A DNA stretch of 64,000 nt from Winslowiella iniecta (GTDB lineage: Bacteria > Pseudomonadota > Gammaproteobacteria > Enterobacterales > Enterobacteriaceae): positions 36,691 to 100,690 of the forward strand of contig NZ_JRXE01000020.1 in the NCBI RefSeq assembly GCF_001267535.1. Direction: 5' to 3'. This document shows positions 24,272 through 37,433 of this stretch, in pieces (within the stretch, counting starts at the first letter, position 1; every line of letters begins with the position of its first letter). The position numbers and the translations under genes are program-made. A model generated the notes under the pieces. The model saw nothing but the letters and a program-made list of their open reading frames with translations, made no database searches and had not been told where the DNA came from.

Positions 24272-25629
24272 TCGCGCTTTCTCTGCAACAGCTGGCCGAC
24301 ATTACCTCGGGTACGCTACACGGCAGCGATCTGACCTTCGCTGACGTCACCACCGATACGCGGAAAGTGTCCGCAGGGGCGCTGTTTATCGCGCTGCAAG
24401 GCGAACGCTTTGATGCGCATGAGTTTGTCGGTGAGGCGATCGCTAAAGGTGCCGCCGGATTACTGGTAAGTAAGCACTTACCGGTGGCCGTGCCGCAGGT
24501 GGTGGTTAGCGACACGCGTATTGCGCTGGGTCAGCTGGCAGGCTGGGTACGCCAGCAGAGCGCTGCCCGCGTAGTGGCACTGACCGGCTCGTCCGGTAAG
24601 ACCTCGGTAAAAGAGATGACCGCCGCGATTCTGCGCATCTGCGGTGAAACGCTGTATACCGCCGGGAATCTGAATAACGATATCGGCGTACCGCTGACGC
24701 TGTTACGCCTGACGCCTGAGCACCAGTATGCGGTGATTGAGCTGGGTGCTAACCATCAGGGCGAAATTGCTTACACCACCGATTTGACCCGTCCGGAAAC
24801 CGCGCTGGTGAATAACCTCGCCGCCGCGCATCTGGAAGGCTTTGGCTCACTGGCGGGCGTTGCCAAAGCCAAAGGCGAAATTTTCGAAGGGCTGGCCGCT
24901 ACCGGCACCGCCATCATCAATGCTGACAGCAACGACTGGCCGCACTGGCAGAACCATCTGCACCATAAAACCCTGTGGCGTTTCTCGGTGGAGCCGCAGG
25001 CGGACAGTGATTTCTTTGCCAGCAATATTCGTTTCAGCACTCAGGGCACGCAGTTCACCCTGAATACGCCAGCAGGCGCAACGGAAGTTACGCTGCCGCT
25101 GCCTGGCCGTCACAATATTGCTAACGCGCTGGCCGCTGCGGCGCTGGCATTGTCAGTGGATGCGCCACTTGACGCGATTCAGCAGGGGTTAGCCTCACTG
25201 AAAGCGGTGCCGGGGCGACTGTTCCCGATAGCGTTAAACGCCACGCAACTGCTGATTGATGACAGCTACAACGCCAATGTCGGCTCAATGACCGCCGCCG
25301 CGCAGGTGCTGGCAGAGATGCCGGGTTATCGCGTAATGGTGGTGGGCGATATGGGCGAACTGGGCGCGGAAGCCGTCGAATGTCACCGCGAAGTCGGTGA
25401 AGCGGCACGTCTGGCCGGTATCGATCGGGTGCTGAGTGTCGGAAAACTCAGCCACGGTATTAGTGAGGCCAGCGGTGTTGGCGAGCATTTTAATGATAAA
25501 TCAGCGCTGGCGGCACGTTTGTCCGCGCTGCTGTCCGAGCATCAAGAGATGACCATTTTAGTTAAAGGTTCACGTAGTGCCGCCATGGAGCAGGTAGTAC
25601 AGACCTTACAGGAGAAAGGAACATGTTAG
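24268..25629 (+). CDS. murF: UDP-MurNAc-tripeptide:D-Ala-D-Ala ligase MurF
   Basis: MurF (453 residues; 452 in E. coli) adds D-Ala-D-Ala to complete the pentapeptide precursor. ATP-binding [11 protein letters not shown] is near residue 110, and the Mur ligase central domain continues with [13 protein letters not shown]. The start overlaps the murE stop and the stop overlaps mraY by 7 bp. Confidence 0.97.
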   Translation: MIALSLQQLADITSGTLHGSDLTFADVTTDTRKVSAGALFIALQGERFDAHEFVGEAIAKGAAGLLVSKHLPVAVPQVVVSDTRIALGQLAGWVRQQSAARVVALTGSSGKTSVKEMTAAILRICGETLYTAGNLNNDIGVPLTLLRLTPEHQYAVIELGANHQGEIAYTTDLTRPETALVNNLAAAHLEGFGSLAGVAKAKGEIFEGLAATGTAIINADSNDWPHWQNHLHHKTLWRFSVEPQADSDFFASNIRFSTQGTQFTLNTPAGATEVTLPLPGRHNIANALAAAALALSVDAPLDAIQQGLASLKAVPGRLFPIALNATQLLIDDSYNANVGSMTAAAQVLAEMPGYRVMVVGDMGELGAEAVECHREVGEAARLAGIDRVLSVGKLSHGISEASGVGEHFNDKSALAARLSALLSEHQEMTILVKGSRSAAMEQVVQTLQEKGTC

Positions 25630-26705
25630 TCTGGCTGGCCGAACATTTGGTCGCTTTTTATTCTGGCTTTAACGTCTTTTCCTATTTGACGTTCCGCGCC
25701 ATCGTCAGCCTGCTGACCGCACTGTTCCTCTCTTTATGGATGGGGCCGCGTCTGATTGCCTATCTGCAAAAATTACAAATTGGACAGGTCGTGCGTAATG
25801 ACGGCCCGGAGTCGCATTTCAGCAAACGCGGTACGCCGACGATGGGCGGCATTATGATCCTCGCCTCCATCACCATTTCGGTGCTGATGTGGGCCTATCC
25901 GTCTAACCCGTATGTCTGGTGCGTGCTGTTTGTGCTGGTGGGTTACGGCATTGTCGGATTTATTGATGACTATCGCAAAGTGGTACGTAAAGACACCAAA
26001 GGGCTAATCGCGCGCTGGAAGTATTTCTGGCAGTCGGTGATTGCGCTGGTGGTGGCATTTGCCATGTACGCCATCGGTAAAGATACCCCGGCGACTCAGC
26101 TGGTGGTGCCGTTCTTTAAAGACATCATGCCGCAGCTCGGCCTGCTTTATCTGTTGCTGGCCTACTTTGTGATTGTCGGTACCAGTAACGCGGTCAACCT
26201 GACCGACGGGCTGGATGGCCTGGCGATTATGCCAACGGTGTTTGTGGCCGCGGGCTTTGCGCTGGTGGCCTGGGCGACCGGTAACGTTAACTTTGCCGCC
26301 TACTTGCATATTCCTTATCTGCGTCATGCGGGTGAGCTGGTGATTGTCTGTACCGCGATTGTTGGTGCCGGGTTGGGCTTCTTATGGTTCAACACCTATC
26401 CGGCGCAAGTGTTTATGGGTGATGTTGGCTCACTGGCGCTGGGCGGCGCGCTCGGTACTATCGCTGTGTTGCTGCGTCAGGAGTTCCTGCTGGTGATTAT
26501 GGGCGGGGTATTTGTGGTTGAAACCCTGTCGGTGATTTTGCAGGTGGGATCGTTCAAGCTGCGCGGACAACGTATTTTCCGCATGGCACCGATTCATCAC
26601 CACTATGAATTGAAAGGCTGGCCGGAGCCGCGTGTCATTGTGCGCTTCTGGATTATTTCGCTGATGCTGGTGCTGATTGGCCTGGCAACGCTGAAGGTGC
26701 GTTAA
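25623..26705 (+). CDS. mraY: Phospho-MurNAc-pentapeptide transferase MraY
   Basis: MraY (360 residues, as in E. coli) transfers phospho-MurNAc-pentapeptide to undecaprenyl phosphate to form lipid I. It is an integral membrane enzyme with 10 predicted helices. Catalytic/magnesium motifs are FIDDYRKV near residue 115 and [13 protein letters not shown] near 190, and the [13 protein letters not shown] segment is near 325. Confidence 0.97.
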   Translation: MLVWLAEHLVAFYSGFNVFSYLTFRAIVSLLTALFLSLWMGPRLIAYLQKLQIGQVVRNDGPESHFSKRGTPTMGGIMILASITISVLMWAYPSNPYVWCVLFVLVGYGIVGFIDDYRKVVRKDTKGLIARWKYFWQSVIALVVAFAMYAIGKDTPATQLVVPFFKDIMPQLGLLYLLLAYFVIVGTSNAVNLTDGLDGLAIMPTVFVAAGFALVAWATGNVNFAAYLHIPYLRHAGELVIVCTAIVGAGLGFLWFNTYPAQVFMGDVGSLALGGALGTIAVLLRQEFLLVIMGGVFVVETLSVILQVGSFKLRGQRIFRMAPIHHHYELKGWPEPRVIVRFWIISLMLVLIGLATLKVR

Positions 26706-26707
26706 TC

Positions 26708-28024
26708 ATGGCAGACTATCAGGGTAGAAAAGTGGTCATTATCGGGTTGGGCCTGACCGGTCTCTCCTGTGTTGATTTCTTTTTAGCGCAAGGCGTTACG
26801 CCACGCGTGATGGATACCCGACTGTCACCGCCAGGCCTCGACAAGCTGCCAGAAACCGTAGAGCGTCATTTAGGCTCGCTCGATGATGGCTGGTTGCAGG
26901 CCGCCGATCTTATTATTGCCAGCCCAGGTATGGCGCTGGCGCATCCTTCTTTAATGGATGCCGCAGCGGCGGGCGTGGAGATTATCGGGGATATCGAACT
27001 GTTCTGCCGTGAAGCAAAGGCACCGATTGTCGCGATTACCGGCTCCAACGGTAAAAGCACCGTCACCACGCTGGTGGGGGAGATGGCAAAAGCCGCCGGT
27101 TGGGCGGTGGGTGTCGGCGGTAATATCGGCCTACCGGCGCTGACATTATTGCAGCATCCGGCGCAGCTGTATGTGCTGGAGCTGTCGAGCTTCCAGCTGG
27201 AGACCACCCACAGCCTGAAAGCGGCGGCGGCGACCATCCTCAATGTGACTGAGGACCATATGGATCGCTATCCGCTTGGTTTGCAGCAGTATCGCGCCGC
27301 GAAGTTACGTATTTATGAACACGCGGCAGTCTGCGTGGTAAATGCCGATGACGCGCTGACCATGCCGGTGCGTGGCGCGGACAAGCGCTGTATCAGCTTT
27401 GGCGCTGACGTGGGTGATTATCATCTTAACCGTCAGCAGGGCAGCACCTGGCTGCGCGCTAACGGCGAAAAAGTATTGAGTGCCGATGAGATGAATCTCG
27501 TCGGGCAACACAATTATACCAATGCGCTGGCCGCACTGGCGCTGGCCGATGCGGTTGGCCTGCCGCGTGCGACCAGCCTGAAAGCGCTGACCACCTTTAG
27601 TGGCCTGGCGCACCGTTTCCAGCTCGCCTGGCAGCATAACGGCGTGCGCTGGATTAACGATTCGAAGGCGACCAATGTGGGCAGTACCGAAGCGGCACTG
27701 AATGGACTAAAGCTTGAGGGCACACTGTGGCTGCTGTTGGGCGGTGACGGCAAATCTGCTGATTTCAGTCCGCTGGCGCGCTATCTGCAAGGCGATAACG
27801 TCCGCGTGTATAGCTTTGGACGCGACGCGGCCGCGCTGGCTGAATTACGCCCGGAGATTTCCGTGCGCACGGAAACCCTGCAACAGGCGATGGAACAGAT
27901 TGCAGCGCAGGTACAGCCGGGCGATATGGTGCTGCTGTCGCCGGCCTGTGCCAGCCTCGATCAGTTCCGTAACTTTGAACAGCGCGGCGATCTGTTTGTG
28001 CAACTGGCAAAGGAGCTTGGCTGA
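26708..28024 (+). CDS. murD: UDP-MurNAc-L-Ala:D-Glu ligase MurD
   Basis: MurD (438 residues, as in E. coli) adds D-glutamate to UDP-MurNAc-L-alanine. The N-terminal Rossmann fold begins [16 protein letters not shown]-binding GSNGKSTV is near 112; [10 protein letters not shown] is near 180. The gene starts 2 bp after mraY and its last base overlaps the ftsW ATG. Confidence 0.97.
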   Translation: MADYQGRKVVIIGLGLTGLSCVDFFLAQGVTPRVMDTRLSPPGLDKLPETVERHLGSLDDGWLQAADLIIASPGMALAHPSLMDAAAAGVEIIGDIELFCREAKAPIVAITGSNGKSTVTTLVGEMAKAAGWAVGVGGNIGLPALTLLQHPAQLYVLELSSFQLETTHSLKAAAATILNVTEDHMDRYPLGLQQYRAAKLRIYEHAAVCVVNADDALTMPVRGADKRCISFGADVGDYHLNRQQGSTWLRANGEKVLSADEMNLVGQHNYTNALAALALADAVGLPRATSLKALTTFSGLAHRFQLAWQHNGVRWINDSKATNVGSTEAALNGLKLEGTLWLLLGGDGKSADFSPLARYLQGDNVRVYSFGRDAAALAELRPEISVRTETLQQAMEQIAAQVQPGDMVLLSPACASLDQFRNFEQRGDLFVQLAKELG

Positions 28025-29238
28025 TGCGATTTCCTGGTCTGAGCCTCGCCGGTGGTATTACTCATCGCCTGAAAGAGTGGGTGATGGGTGCGCGTGAAAG
28101 CGACGCGTCGTCAATGGTGCTGTATGACCGCACACTGTTGTGGTTAACCTTTGGGCTGGCAATTATTGGCTTTGTGATGGTGACCTCGGCATCGATGCCG
28201 GTGGGGCAGCGTCTGTCGGACGATCCGTTCTTCTTCGCCAAGCGTGACGCCTTTTATCTGTTGCTGGCGTTGGGTATGGCGCTGGTGACGCTGCGGGTGC
28301 CAATGGAAGTCTGGCAGCGCTACAGCAATATTATGCTGATGGCTTCAGTGGCAATGCTGCTGATTGTGCTGGTGGTCGGTAGCTCGGTCAACGGCGCATC
28401 GCGCTGGATTGCCCTCGGGCCGCTGCGTATCCAGCCAGCAGAGTTATCGAAGTTGTCGCTGTTCTGCTATCTCGCCAGTTATCTGGTGCGCAAGGTAGAA
28501 GAAGTCCGTCACAACTTTTGGGGTTTCTGTAAGCCGATGGGCGTGATGGTGGTGCTGGCGGTGTTACTGCTGGCGCAGCCGGACCTCGGCACGGTGGTGG
28601 TGCTGTTTGTGACCACGCTGGCGATGTTGTTCCTGGCGGGGGCGAAATTATGGCAATTTCTGGCAATTATCGGCTCGGGTATTTTTGCCGTTTGCCTGCT
28701 GATTATCGCTGAACCCTACCGTATGCGCCGCGTCACCTCCTTCTGGGATCCGTGGGAAGACCCGTTCGGCAGCGGCTACCAGCTGACTCAGTCATTGATG
28801 GCATTTGGCCGTGGTGAGTTCTGGGGCCAGGGCTTAGGTAATTCAGTGCAAAAACTGGAGTATTTACCGGAAGCGCATACCGACTTCATTTTCTCGATTA
28901 TCGGGGAAGAACTGGGTTATATCGGTGTGGTTTTTGCCCTGTTAATGGTATTCTTCGTCGCTTTTCGCGCGATGTCGATTGGCCGCCGGGCGTTAGAGCT
29001 TGACCAGCGTTTTTCCGGCTTTTTAGCCTGTTCGATTGGCGTATGGTTTAGCTTCCAGGCACTGGTTAACGTCGGTGCGGCCGCGGGCATGTTGCCGACC
29101 AAAGGTCTGACGCTGCCGCTAATCAGTTACGGTGGTTCCAGTCTGATTATTATGTCGACGGCGATCGTACTGTTATTGCGCATAGATTATGAAACGCGCC
29201 TGGCAAAAGCGCAGGCGTTTACACGAGGTGCCCGATGA
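28024..29238 (+). CDS. ftsW: Septal peptidoglycan glycosyltransferase FtsW
   Basis: FtsW is a SEDS-family polymerase that works with FtsI. The 404 residues (414 in E. coli) form about 10 membrane helices after a short cytoplasmic tail that is 10 residues shorter than in E. coli. Conserved segments include [11 protein letters not shown] near residue 240, [14 protein letters not shown] near 285 and [14 protein letters not shown] near 360. It overlaps murD and murG. Confidence 0.96.
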   Translation: MRFPGLSLAGGITHRLKEWVMGARESDASSMVLYDRTLLWLTFGLAIIGFVMVTSASMPVGQRLSDDPFFFAKRDAFYLLLALGMALVTLRVPMEVWQRYSNIMLMASVAMLLIVLVVGSSVNGASRWIALGPLRIQPAELSKLSLFCYLASYLVRKVEEVRHNFWGFCKPMGVMVVLAVLLLAQPDLGTVVVLFVTTLAMLFLAGAKLWQFLAIIGSGIFAVCLLIIAEPYRMRRVTSFWDPWEDPFGSGYQLTQSLMAFGRGEFWGQGLGNSVQKLEYLPEAHTDFIFSIIGEELGYIGVVFALLMVFFVAFRAMSIGRRALELDQRFSGFLACSIGVWFSFQALVNVGAAAGMLPTKGLTLPLISYGGSSLIIMSTAIVLLLRIDYETRLAKAQAFTRGAR

Positions 29239-30290
29239 GTGGTAAGCGACTGATGGTGATGGCTGGCGGAACCGGCGGGCATGTTTTCCCCGGGCTGGCG
29301 GTAGCACACCATCTGATGGAGCAAGGCTGGCAGGTTCGCTGGCTCGGCACCGCTGACCGAATGGAAGCGGAACTGGTTCCTAAGCACGGCATCGAGATTG
29401 ATTTTATTCGCATCACTGGCCTGCGTGGCAAGGGTGTGAAAGCACTGTTACTGGCACCGATGCGTATTTTCTCCGCCTGGCGTCAGGCGCGGGCGATTAT
29501 GAAGGCGTATCAACCCGATGTGGTACTGGGAATGGGCGGTTATGTGTCCGGCCCTGGCGGCCTGGCGGCCTGGAGCTGCGGTATCCCGGTGGTGCTGCAT
29601 GAACAAAATGGTATCGCCGGCCTGACCAATAAAGGGTTGTCGAAAATTGCCAAAAAAGTGTTGCAGGCGTTTCCCGGTGCGTTTCCGAATGCCGATGTGG
29701 TGGGCAACCCGGTACGTACCGATGTGCTGGCGCTGCCGTTACCCGGAGAGCGACTGGCCGGGCGTGAAGGGCCGATTCGCGTGTTAGTGATCGGTGGTAG
29801 CCAGGGCGCGCGGGTGCTGAACCAGACGCTGCCACAGGTGGCGGCAAAAATGGGTGATGGCATCACGTTGTGGCATCAGGTGGGTAAGGGCGCGCTGGAG
29901 AGCGTACTTCAGGCTTATCAGGATGTCGGACAGACGCAGCATAAAGTCACCGAGTTTATCGATGATATGGCTGCGGCCTACGCCTGGGCTGATGTGGTGG
30001 TTTGTCGCTCTGGCGCGTTAACGGTGAGCGAAATCGCTGCAGCAGGTTTACCGGCGATTTTTGTGCCGTTTCAGCATAAAGATCGTCAGCAGTACTGGAA
30101 TGCACTACCGCTGGAGCAAGCGGGTGCAGCCAAAATTTTTGAGCAGCCGCAGTTTACTGCGGAAGTGGTGGCCGAAACGCTGGCAGGCTGGGATCGCCCA
30201 ACGCTGCTGCTGATGGCAGAGAAGGCACGTGCGGCGTCGATTCCCGATGCTACCGGGCGTGTCGCCGATGCCGTTGCCGCCACGGCATGA
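29235..30290 (+). CDS. murG: N-acetylglucosaminyl transferase MurG
   Basis: MurG (351 residues) converts lipid I to lipid II at the inner face of the cytoplasmic membrane. The glycine-rich loop [14 protein letters not shown] near residue 9 and the C-terminal [13 protein letters not shown] near 190 are family signatures. The ATG overlaps the ftsW stop by 4 bp. Confidence 0.97.
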   Translation: MSGKRLMVMAGGTGGHVFPGLAVAHHLMEQGWQVRWLGTADRMEAELVPKHGIEIDFIRITGLRGKGVKALLLAPMRIFSAWRQARAIMKAYQPDVVLGMGGYVSGPGGLAAWSCGIPVVLHEQNGIAGLTNKGLSKIAKKVLQAFPGAFPNADVVGNPVRTDVLALPLPGERLAGREGPIRVLVIGGSQGARVLNQTLPQVAAKMGDGITLWHQVGKGALESVLQAYQDVGQTQHKVTEFIDDMAAAYAWADVVVCRSGALTVSEIAAAGLPAIFVPFQHKDRQQYWNALPLEQAGAAKIFEQPQFTAEVVAETLAGWDRPTLLLMAEKARAASIPDATGRVADAVAATA

Positions 30291-30342
30291 TAAATATGAT
30301 TTTCAGGGGCCGGATAAATGCGGCTCGCAACAGGCAGAAAAG

Positions 30343-31821
30343 ATGAATACACAACAATTGGCGAAACTGCGTTTAATGGTGCCCGAGATGCGTCGCGTCC
30401 GGCACATTCACTTTGTCGGCATCGGTGGTGCTGGCATGGGCGGTATTGCCGAAGTGTTGGCCAACGAAGGTTATGAGATTAGTGGTTCTGATTTAGCGCC
30501 GAACGCGGTTACCCAGCATCTGGCAGCATTGGGCGTCACTATTCACTTTAACCATCGCCCGGAAAACGTCAGTGATGCCAGCGTCGTGGTGGTGTCAACG
30601 GCGGTTTCCCAGGATAACCCGGAACTGGTTGCCGCGCGTGAAGCGCGTATCCCGGTGATCCGCCGCGCTGAAATGCTGGCTGAACTGATGCGCTATCGTC
30701 ACGGTATTGCGGTTGCCGGTACGCACGGTAAAACCACTACCACGGCGATGGTTTCCAGTATTTATGCTGAAGGTGGACTGGATCCGACATTTGTTAACGG
30801 GGGGCTGGTTAAAGCGGCAGGCACGCATGCTCGCCTTGGCAGCAGCCGTTATCTGATTGCGGAAGCGGATGAGAGCGACGCGTCGTTCCTGCATCTGCAA
30901 CCAATGGTGGCGATTGTCACCAATATTGAAGCCGACCATATGGATACCTACCAGGGCGACTTCGAAAATCTGAAGCAGACATTTATTAACTTTCTGCACA
31001 ACCTGCCGTTCTATGGACGTGCAGTGATGTGTATCGATGACGCAGTTATCCGTGACTTGCTGCCGCGCGTCGGGCGTCAGGTGACCACCTATGGTTTCAG
31101 TGATGACGCTGATGTGCGCATTGAAAACTACGAGCAGCGCGGTGCGCAGGGGCATTTCACGCTGGTACGCCACGATAAACCGTTAATGAAAGTGACGCTT
31201 AACGCGCCAGGCCGTCACAACGCACTGAATGCCGCCGCTGCCGTGGCCGTAGCCAGTGAAGAGGGCATTGAGGATCACGATATCCTCACCGCGCTGGAGA
31301 GTTTCCAGGGCACTGGCCGCCGTTTCGACTTCCTTGGCGAATATCCGCTGGCCGACGTCAACGGTGCCGAAGGGAGCGCAATGCTGGTTGATGACTATGG
31401 TCACCATCCAACCGAAGTTGACGCGACGATTAAAGCGGCACGCGCCGGCTGGCCAGACAAGAAACTGGTGATGATTTTCCAGCCGCACCGTTATACGCGT
31501 ACTCGTGATCTGTATGACGATTTTGCCAATGTTCTGTCGCAGGTCGATGTGCTGTTAATGCTGGATGTATATGCCGCAGGCGAGTCACCGATCCCGGGGG
31601 CTGATAGCCGATCGCTGTGCCGTACCATTCGTGGTCGTGGCAAAGTCGATCCAATCCTGGTGCCCGATCATGACGACGTGCTGGATATGCTGGCTCCGAC
31701 CCTGTCAGGCAACGATTTGATCCTGGTTCAGGGTGCAGGTAACGTCGGTAAAATTGCGCGCAAACTGGCGGAGAACAAGTTACAACCGCAAATTATTAAC
31801 GGAGAGGATCATCATGGCTGA
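30343..31821 (+). CDS. murC: UDP-MurNAc:L-Ala ligase MurC
   Basis: MurC (492 residues; 491 in E. coli) adds L-alanine to UDP-MurNAc, the first Mur ligase step. The nucleotide-binding region is [14 protein letters not shown] near residue 22 and ATP-binding GTHGKTTT is near 125. The ATG at 30343 (MNTQQLAKL) fits the family; longer in-frame starts overlap murG. The 3' end overlaps ddlB by 8 bp. Confidence 0.96.
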   Translation: MNTQQLAKLRLMVPEMRRVRHIHFVGIGGAGMGGIAEVLANEGYEISGSDLAPNAVTQHLAALGVTIHFNHRPENVSDASVVVVSTAVSQDNPELVAAREARIPVIRRAEMLAELMRYRHGIAVAGTHGKTTTTAMVSSIYAEGGLDPTFVNGGLVKAAGTHARLGSSRYLIAEADESDASFLHLQPMVAIVTNIEADHMDTYQGDFENLKQTFINFLHNLPFYGRAVMCIDDAVIRDLLPRVGRQVTTYGFSDDADVRIENYEQRGAQGHFTLVRHDKPLMKVTLNAPGRHNALNAAAAVAVASEEGIEDHDILTALESFQGTGRRFDFLGEYPLADVNGAEGSAMLVDDYGHHPTEVDATIKAARAGWPDKKLVMIFQPHRYTRTRDLYDDFANVLSQVDVLLMLDVYAAGESPIPGADSRSLCRTIRGRGKVDPILVPDHDDVLDMLAPTLSGNDLILVQGAGNVGKIARKLAENKLQPQIINGEDHHG

Positions 31822-32734
31822 GAAAGTAGCGGTATTGCTGGGTGGAACCTCCGCAGAACGTGATGTGTCTTTGCTTTCAGGCAGTGCGGTTCTGGCAGGA
31901 TTACAACAGGCGGGTATTAATGCGCATGCTGTCGATATTCGGGATTTTCCGGCTACCCGCCTGAAAGAAGAAGGTTTTACAAAAGCATTTATCGCCCTGC
32001 ACGGTCGTGGCGGTGAAGACGGTACTTTACAGGGGCTGCTGGAGTTTCTGCAGATCCCTTATACCGGCAGCGGCGTGATGGCGTCGGCGATCACCATGGA
32101 CAAGATGCGCACCAAACTGCTGTGGCAGGGGGCGGGTCTGCCGGTGTCGCCGTATGTGGTGATTAACCGCCAGCAGATGAATGCGGGTGTGAACGGCGAA
32201 CTGGCGGAACGTATCGCCGCGCTCGGTATGCCGGTGTTTGTTAAGCCAAGTTGTGAAGGCTCCAGCGTCGGCATCTCGCGCGTCAATCAACCGGATGATT
32301 TGCCGGCGGCGCTGGAAGAAGCTTTCCGACACGATAACGAAGTGCTGGTTGAGAAATTTTTAAGTGGTCCTGAGTACACGGTGGCGATTGTCGGCGATGA
32401 GATTCTGCCGTCAATTCGCATTCAGCCTGCCAGTGATTTTTATGACTATCAGGCTAAGTACATTTCTGACGATACCGAGTACTTCTGCCCAAGTGGCTTA
32501 ACCGCCGAGCGCGAAGCCGAGTTAAGCACGCTGGTGATTGATGCCTGGCGTGCACTGGGTTGCAGCGGCTGGGGCCGGGTTGATGTGATGATGGATAGCG
32601 AAGGCGCTTTCTGTCTGCTGGAGGTCAACACCTCACCGGGTATGACCAGCCATAGTCTGGTACCGATGGCAGCGAAGCAGGCGGGAATCTCTTTTTCGCA
32701 GCTGGTAGCTCGTATTCTGGAGCTGGCTGACTGA
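31814..32734 (+). CDS. ddlB: D-alanine:D-alanine ligase DdlB
   Basis: DdlB (306 residues, as in E. coli) makes D-Ala-D-Ala for MurF. It is an ATP-grasp enzyme with [19 protein letters not shown] at the N-terminus, [12 protein letters not shown] near 145 and [16 protein letters not shown] near 268. The start at 31814 ([11 protein letters not shown]) follows GGAGAGG and lies within the last codons of murC. Confidence 0.96.
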   Translation: MAEKVAVLLGGTSAERDVSLLSGSAVLAGLQQAGINAHAVDIRDFPATRLKEEGFTKAFIALHGRGGEDGTLQGLLEFLQIPYTGSGVMASAITMDKMRTKLLWQGAGLPVSPYVVINRQQMNAGVNGELAERIAALGMPVFVKPSCEGSSVGISRVNQPDDLPAALEEAFRHDNEVLVEKFLSGPEYTVAIVGDEILPSIRIQPASDFYDYQAKYISDDTEYFCPSGLTAEREAELSTLVIDAWRALGCSGWGRVDVMMDSEGAFCLLEVNTSPGMTSHSLVPMAAKQAGISFSQLVARILELAD

Positions 32735-32735
32735 T

Positions 32736-33581
32736 ATGTCTCAGGCGGCTCTGAATGTACGTAACCGGGAAGCGCAGGAGAAAGCGCGCACTGGCACCGG
32801 ACGCAGCAATGGCTCACGTCTGGCAGGCATTATTTTCCTGCTGATGGTGTTAGGCACCATGGCGTTTGGCGGGTTGGTGGTGCTGAAGTGGATGAATGAT
32901 GCGTCGCGCTTACCGCTGTCGACGCTGGTGGTGACCGGGAAAACCCACTACACCACCCATGACGATATTCGCCAGGCGATTTTATCACTGGGTTCGCCGG
33001 GAACGTTTATGTCGCAGGACGTCAACGTTATCCAGCAGCAAATTGAACGCCTGCCATGGATTCAGCAGGTGAGCGTGCGTAAGCAGTGGCCGGACGAATT
33101 AAAGATTCATCTGGTTGAATATGTCCCGGTTGCACGCTGGAATGATCTGCATATGGTTGACGCTGAGGGTAAATCATTCAGCGTACCGGCAAATCATATC
33201 GGTAAAGAAGAGATGCCGATGCTGTATGGCCCTGAAGGCAGCGAGCAGGAAGTCCTCACCGGTTATCGCGAGATGAGCCAGGTGCTGGCAGCAGATAAGT
33301 TTAAGTTGAAGATGGCCTCAATGACGGCACGACGTTCATGGCAGCTGGTGACGGGAGATGATGTCCGCATCGAGCTTGGACGTAATGATGACATGAAGCG
33401 TTTGAAGCGTTTTATGCAGCTCTATCCTTCGCTCCAGCAGCAGGCGACGGCAGAGAACAAACGCATCGGTTACGTTGATCTGCGTTATGACTCTGGCGCG
33501 GCAGTGGGATGGGCACCGGCATTTATTGAGCCGCAGGACAGTAATCAGCAACAGAATCAGGCACAGGCTAAACAACAATGA
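32736..33581 (+). CDS. ftsQ: Cell division protein FtsQ
   Basis: FtsQ (281 residues; 276 in E. coli) is a bitopic divisome scaffold that recruits FtsLB. A cytoplasmic tail is followed by one membrane helix (about 28-50), the POTRA domain ([17 protein letters not shown]) and a beta domain. The end is rich in Gln ([13 protein letters not shown]). The gene starts 1 bp after ddlB and overlaps ftsA by 4 bp. Confidence 0.96.
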   Translation: MSQAALNVRNREAQEKARTGTGRSNGSRLAGIIFLLMVLGTMAFGGLVVLKWMNDASRLPLSTLVVTGKTHYTTHDDIRQAILSLGSPGTFMSQDVNVIQQQIERLPWIQQVSVRKQWPDELKIHLVEYVPVARWNDLHMVDAEGKSFSVPANHIGKEEMPMLYGPEGSEQEVLTGYREMSQVLAADKFKLKMASMTARRSWQLVTGDDVRIELGRNDDMKRLKRFMQLYPSLQQQATAENKRIGYVDLRYDSGAAVGWAPAFIEPQDSNQQQNQAQAKQQ

Positions 33582-34834
33582 TCAAGTCGACGGACAGAAA
33601 ACTGGTAGTTGGACTCGAGATTGGCACCGCGAAGGTTGCCGCTTTAGTAGGGGAGGTTCTGCCCGATGGCATGGTCAATATTATCGGGGTCGGCAGCTGT
33701 CCTTCCCGCGGTATGGATAAAGGCGGCGTAAACGATCTGGAATCGGTAGTGAAATGCGTCCAGCGCGCTATCGATCAGGCTGAGCTGATGGCCGACTGCC
33801 AGATTTCGTCGGTTTACCTCGCATTATCGGGCAAACACATCAGTTGCCAGAATGAAATCGGGATGGTTCCGATTTCCGAAGAGGAAGTGACACAGGAAGA
33901 TGTCGAGAATGTGGTACATACTGCTAAGTCAGTCCGCGTTCGTGATGAGCATCGTATCTTGCATGTTATTCCTCAGGAATATGCGATTGACTATCAGGAA
34001 GGGATCAAAAACCCGGTGGGTTTGTCTGGCGTGCGCATGCAGGCAAAAGTGCATTTGATCACCTGTCACAACGATATGGCGAAAAACATTGTTAAAGCCG
34101 TTGAACGTTGTGGCCTGAAAGTTGACCAACTGATCTTTGCCGGTCTGGCATCAAGCTTTGCGGTGCTGACCGAAGACGAACGCGAACTGGGTGTTTGCGT
34201 GGTGGATGTCGGCGGTGGCACCATGGATATTGCGGTCTATACCGGTGGTGCGCTGCGTCATACCAAAGTGATTCCTTACGCTGGCAATGTGGTGACCAGC
34301 GATATCGCGTACGCCTTTGGCACACCGCCAACCGATGCTGAAGCGATTAAAGTTCGCCATGGTTGTGCTCTTGGCTCGATCGTCGGTAAAGACGAAAACG
34401 TCGAAGTGCCGAGCGTCGGTGGGCGTCCGCCAAGAAGTCTGCAACGTCAGACGCTGGCCGAAGTGATTGAACCGCGCTACACCGAGCTGCTGAATCTGGT
34501 TAACGAAGAGATTCTGCAGTTGCAGGAACAGCTGCGTCAGCAGGGTGTGAAACACCATCTGGCGGCAGGGATTGTTCTGACCGGCGGTGCGGCACAAATT
34601 GAAGGGCTGGCCGCCTGTGCTCAGCGTGTTTTCCACACGCAGGTACGTATCGGCCAGCCACTGAACATAACCGGCTTAACCGATTATGCTCAGGAGCCTT
34701 ACTACTCAACGGCGGTAGGCTTACTGCACTACGGAAAAGAGTCTCATCTGAACGGTGAGGCTGAGGTTGAAAAAAGAGCCTCGGTTGGCAACTGGTTTAA
34801 ACGTATCAACAGCTGGCTGAGAAAAGAGTTTTAA
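33578..34834 (+). CDS. ftsA: Cell division protein FtsA
   Basis: FtsA (418 residues; 420 in E. coli) is an actin-fold protein that tethers FtsZ to the membrane. The phosphate-binding [14 protein letters not shown] is near residue 208, and [15 protein letters not shown] is at the N-terminus. The C-terminal amphipathic helix ([15 protein letters not shown]) is the membrane-targeting sequence. Confidence 0.97.
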   Translation: MIKSTDRKLVVGLEIGTAKVAALVGEVLPDGMVNIIGVGSCPSRGMDKGGVNDLESVVKCVQRAIDQAELMADCQISSVYLALSGKHISCQNEIGMVPISEEEVTQEDVENVVHTAKSVRVRDEHRILHVIPQEYAIDYQEGIKNPVGLSGVRMQAKVHLITCHNDMAKNIVKAVERCGLKVDQLIFAGLASSFAVLTEDERELGVCVVDVGGGTMDIAVYTGGALRHTKVIPYAGNVVTSDIAYAFGTPPTDAEAIKVRHGCALGSIVGKDENVEVPSVGGRPPRSLQRQTLAEVIEPRYTELLNLVNEEILQLQEQLRQQGVKHHLAAGIVLTGGAAQIEGLAACAQRVFHTQVRIGQPLNITGLTDYAQEPYYSTAVGLLHYGKESHLNGEAEVEKRASVGNWFKRINSWLRKEF

Positions 34835-34953
34835 TTTTAGAAAAGGGGATTCATACCTAAAAAAATTTCGCGTTACGGCTAATACCGCTGCAGCGTGAAA
34901 GATAAAAGGTATTATTAGATCCCCAGGCGACAGGCACATAACGGAGAGAAATT

Positions 34954-36108
34954 ATGTTTGAACCTATGGAATTAACCAATGACGCGGTGATTAAAGTCAT
35001 CGGCGTCGGCGGGGGCGGTGGCAATGCCGTAGAGCATATGGTGCGTGAGCGCATCGAAGGTGTGGAATTCTTCGCTGTGAACACTGACGCGCAAGCGTTA
35101 CGTAAAACGGCGGTCGGTCAGACTATTCAAATTGGTAACGGAATTACCAAAGGTCTGGGTGCCGGGGCAAACCCGGAAGTCGGTCGTAACTCTGCTGAGG
35201 AAGATCGTGAAGCACTGCGTTCAGCACTGGAAGGTGCGGACATGGTGTTTATCGCAGCCGGTATGGGCGGCGGTACCGGTACCGGTGCGGCACCTGTCGT
35301 TGCCGAAGTGGCGAAAGATCTGGGGATCCTGACGGTTGCCGTGGTGACCAAGCCGTTCAATTTCGAAGGCAAAAAACGCATGGCATTTGCCGAGCAGGGT
35401 ATCGCTGAGCTGTCCAAGCATGTCGATTCACTGATCACTATTCCAAACGACAAGCTGCTGAAAGTGCTGGGTCGTGGCATCTCTCTGCTGGACGCATTCG
35501 GTGCGGCTAACGACGTACTGAAAGGTGCCGTGCAGGGTATCGCCGAGCTGATTACCCGTCCGGGTCTGATGAACGTCGACTTCGCTGACGTGCGTACCGT
35601 GATGTCTGAAATGGGTTACGCCATGATGGGTTCTGGCGTGGCTTGTGGTGAAGACCGTGCTGAAGAAGCAGCAGAAATGGCGATCTCCAGCCCGCTGCTG
35701 GAAGATATCGACCTGTCTGGTGCGCGCGGCGTGCTGGTCAACATCACCGCTGGCTTCGACCTGCGTCTGGATGAGTTCGAAACCGTGGGTAATACCATCC
35801 GTGCCTTCGCGTCTGATAACGCGACCGTGGTGATTGGTACTTCTCTGGATCCAGAAATGAATGACGAACTGCGTGTGACTGTGGTTGCGACCGGTATCGG
35901 CATGGACAAACGTCCGGAAATTACGCTGGTGACCAACAAGCAATCCAGCCAGCCAGTAATGGATCATCGCTACCAGCAGCACGGTATGGCTCCACTGCCT
36001 CAGGAGCAAAAACCGGCCGCGAAAGTGGTGAACGATCAAAGTGCACAGACTAACAAAGAACCTGATTATCTGGATATTCCAGCCTTCCTGCGTAAGCAGG
36101 CGGATTAA
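34954..36108 (+). CDS. ftsZ: Cell division GTPase FtsZ
   Basis: FtsZ (384 residues; 383 in E. coli) polymerises into the Z-ring. The tubulin signature GGGTGTG is at about residues 106-112, and the T7-loop segment is conserved. The C-terminal peptide [14 protein letters not shown] binds FtsA, ZipA and, as known from E. coli, other partners. A 119-bp gap with an AGGAG-like GGAGAG site separates it from ftsA. Confidence 0.98.
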   Translation: MFEPMELTNDAVIKVIGVGGGGGNAVEHMVRERIEGVEFFAVNTDAQALRKTAVGQTIQIGNGITKGLGAGANPEVGRNSAEEDREALRSALEGADMVFIAAGMGGGTGTGAAPVVAEVAKDLGILTVAVVTKPFNFEGKKRMAFAEQGIAELSKHVDSLITIPNDKLLKVLGRGISLLDAFGAANDVLKGAVQGIAELITRPGLMNVDFADVRTVMSEMGYAMMGSGVACGEDRAEEAAEMAISSPLLEDIDLSGARGVLVNITAGFDLRLDEFETVGNTIRAFASDNATVVIGTSLDPEMNDELRVTVVATGIGMDKRPEITLVTNKQSSQPVMDHRYQQHGMAPLPQEQKPAAKVVNDQSAQTNKEPDYLDIPAFLRKQAD

Positions 36109-36123
36109 GAATAACCTGAGAAT

Positions 36124-36151
36124 TTGGATTCTCCGCTCTTTGTGCTAAAAT
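36124..36151 (+). promoter_or_regulatory. Probable lpxC promoter
   Basis: A TTGGAT (36124-36129) and a TAAAAT (36146-36151) are separated by 16 bp between ftsZ and lpxC, where E. coli has its lpxC promoter. Five of six -10 bases match consensus. Assignment is by motif and position. Confidence 0.55.
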
Positions 36152-36192
36152 GTTCGCCCGTCAGTGATATACACTGGCGGTCGGATGAGTAA

Positions 36193-37128
<936 letters not shown>

Positions 37129-37143
37129 GCCTGAACTGACTAT

Positions 37144-37200
37144 AACGACTGGTTGAGCTGGTACTCTCTCCGGCCAGTGAGGCCAGTCGTTCTATTATTT
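37144..37200 (+). terminator. Hairpin after lpxC, probable terminator
   Basis: A perfect 9-bp repeat AACGACTGG (37144-37152) pairs with CCAGTCGTT (37183-37191). An inner CTGG/CCAG pair lies in the loop, and the tract TCTATTATTTTT follows. This fits a terminator between lpxC and secM. The remaining roughly 230 bp up to secM contain no convincing gene and probably hold the secM-secA promoter. Confidence 0.65.
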
Positions 37201-37433
37201 TTCCCTCTTTTTAGTCACGCCACACTCTGCCTTAAGCGCAGTGCAACCGGCTGCTGGCTGTCAGTTTTTCGCGTTCAAATGCTGTTTTCTTGTCCGAATA
37301 ACCGGACATTTCCCGCTGTGAATAGATTTATCCTGATGTCGGCCGTGACTAATAATGGTAGTATTTGCGCTCAGTAAAATTATCGATTTCAGTGGCTCCA
37401 GCCTGAGTGGTTTGGGCGCAGTGGCGGAATAAA

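Noticed and set aside
37153..37377. A 74-codon frame between lpxC and secM
   Set aside because: It begins within the hairpin after lpxC, lacks a ribosome-binding site and shows no known family; the gap is better read as terminator plus secM promoter.
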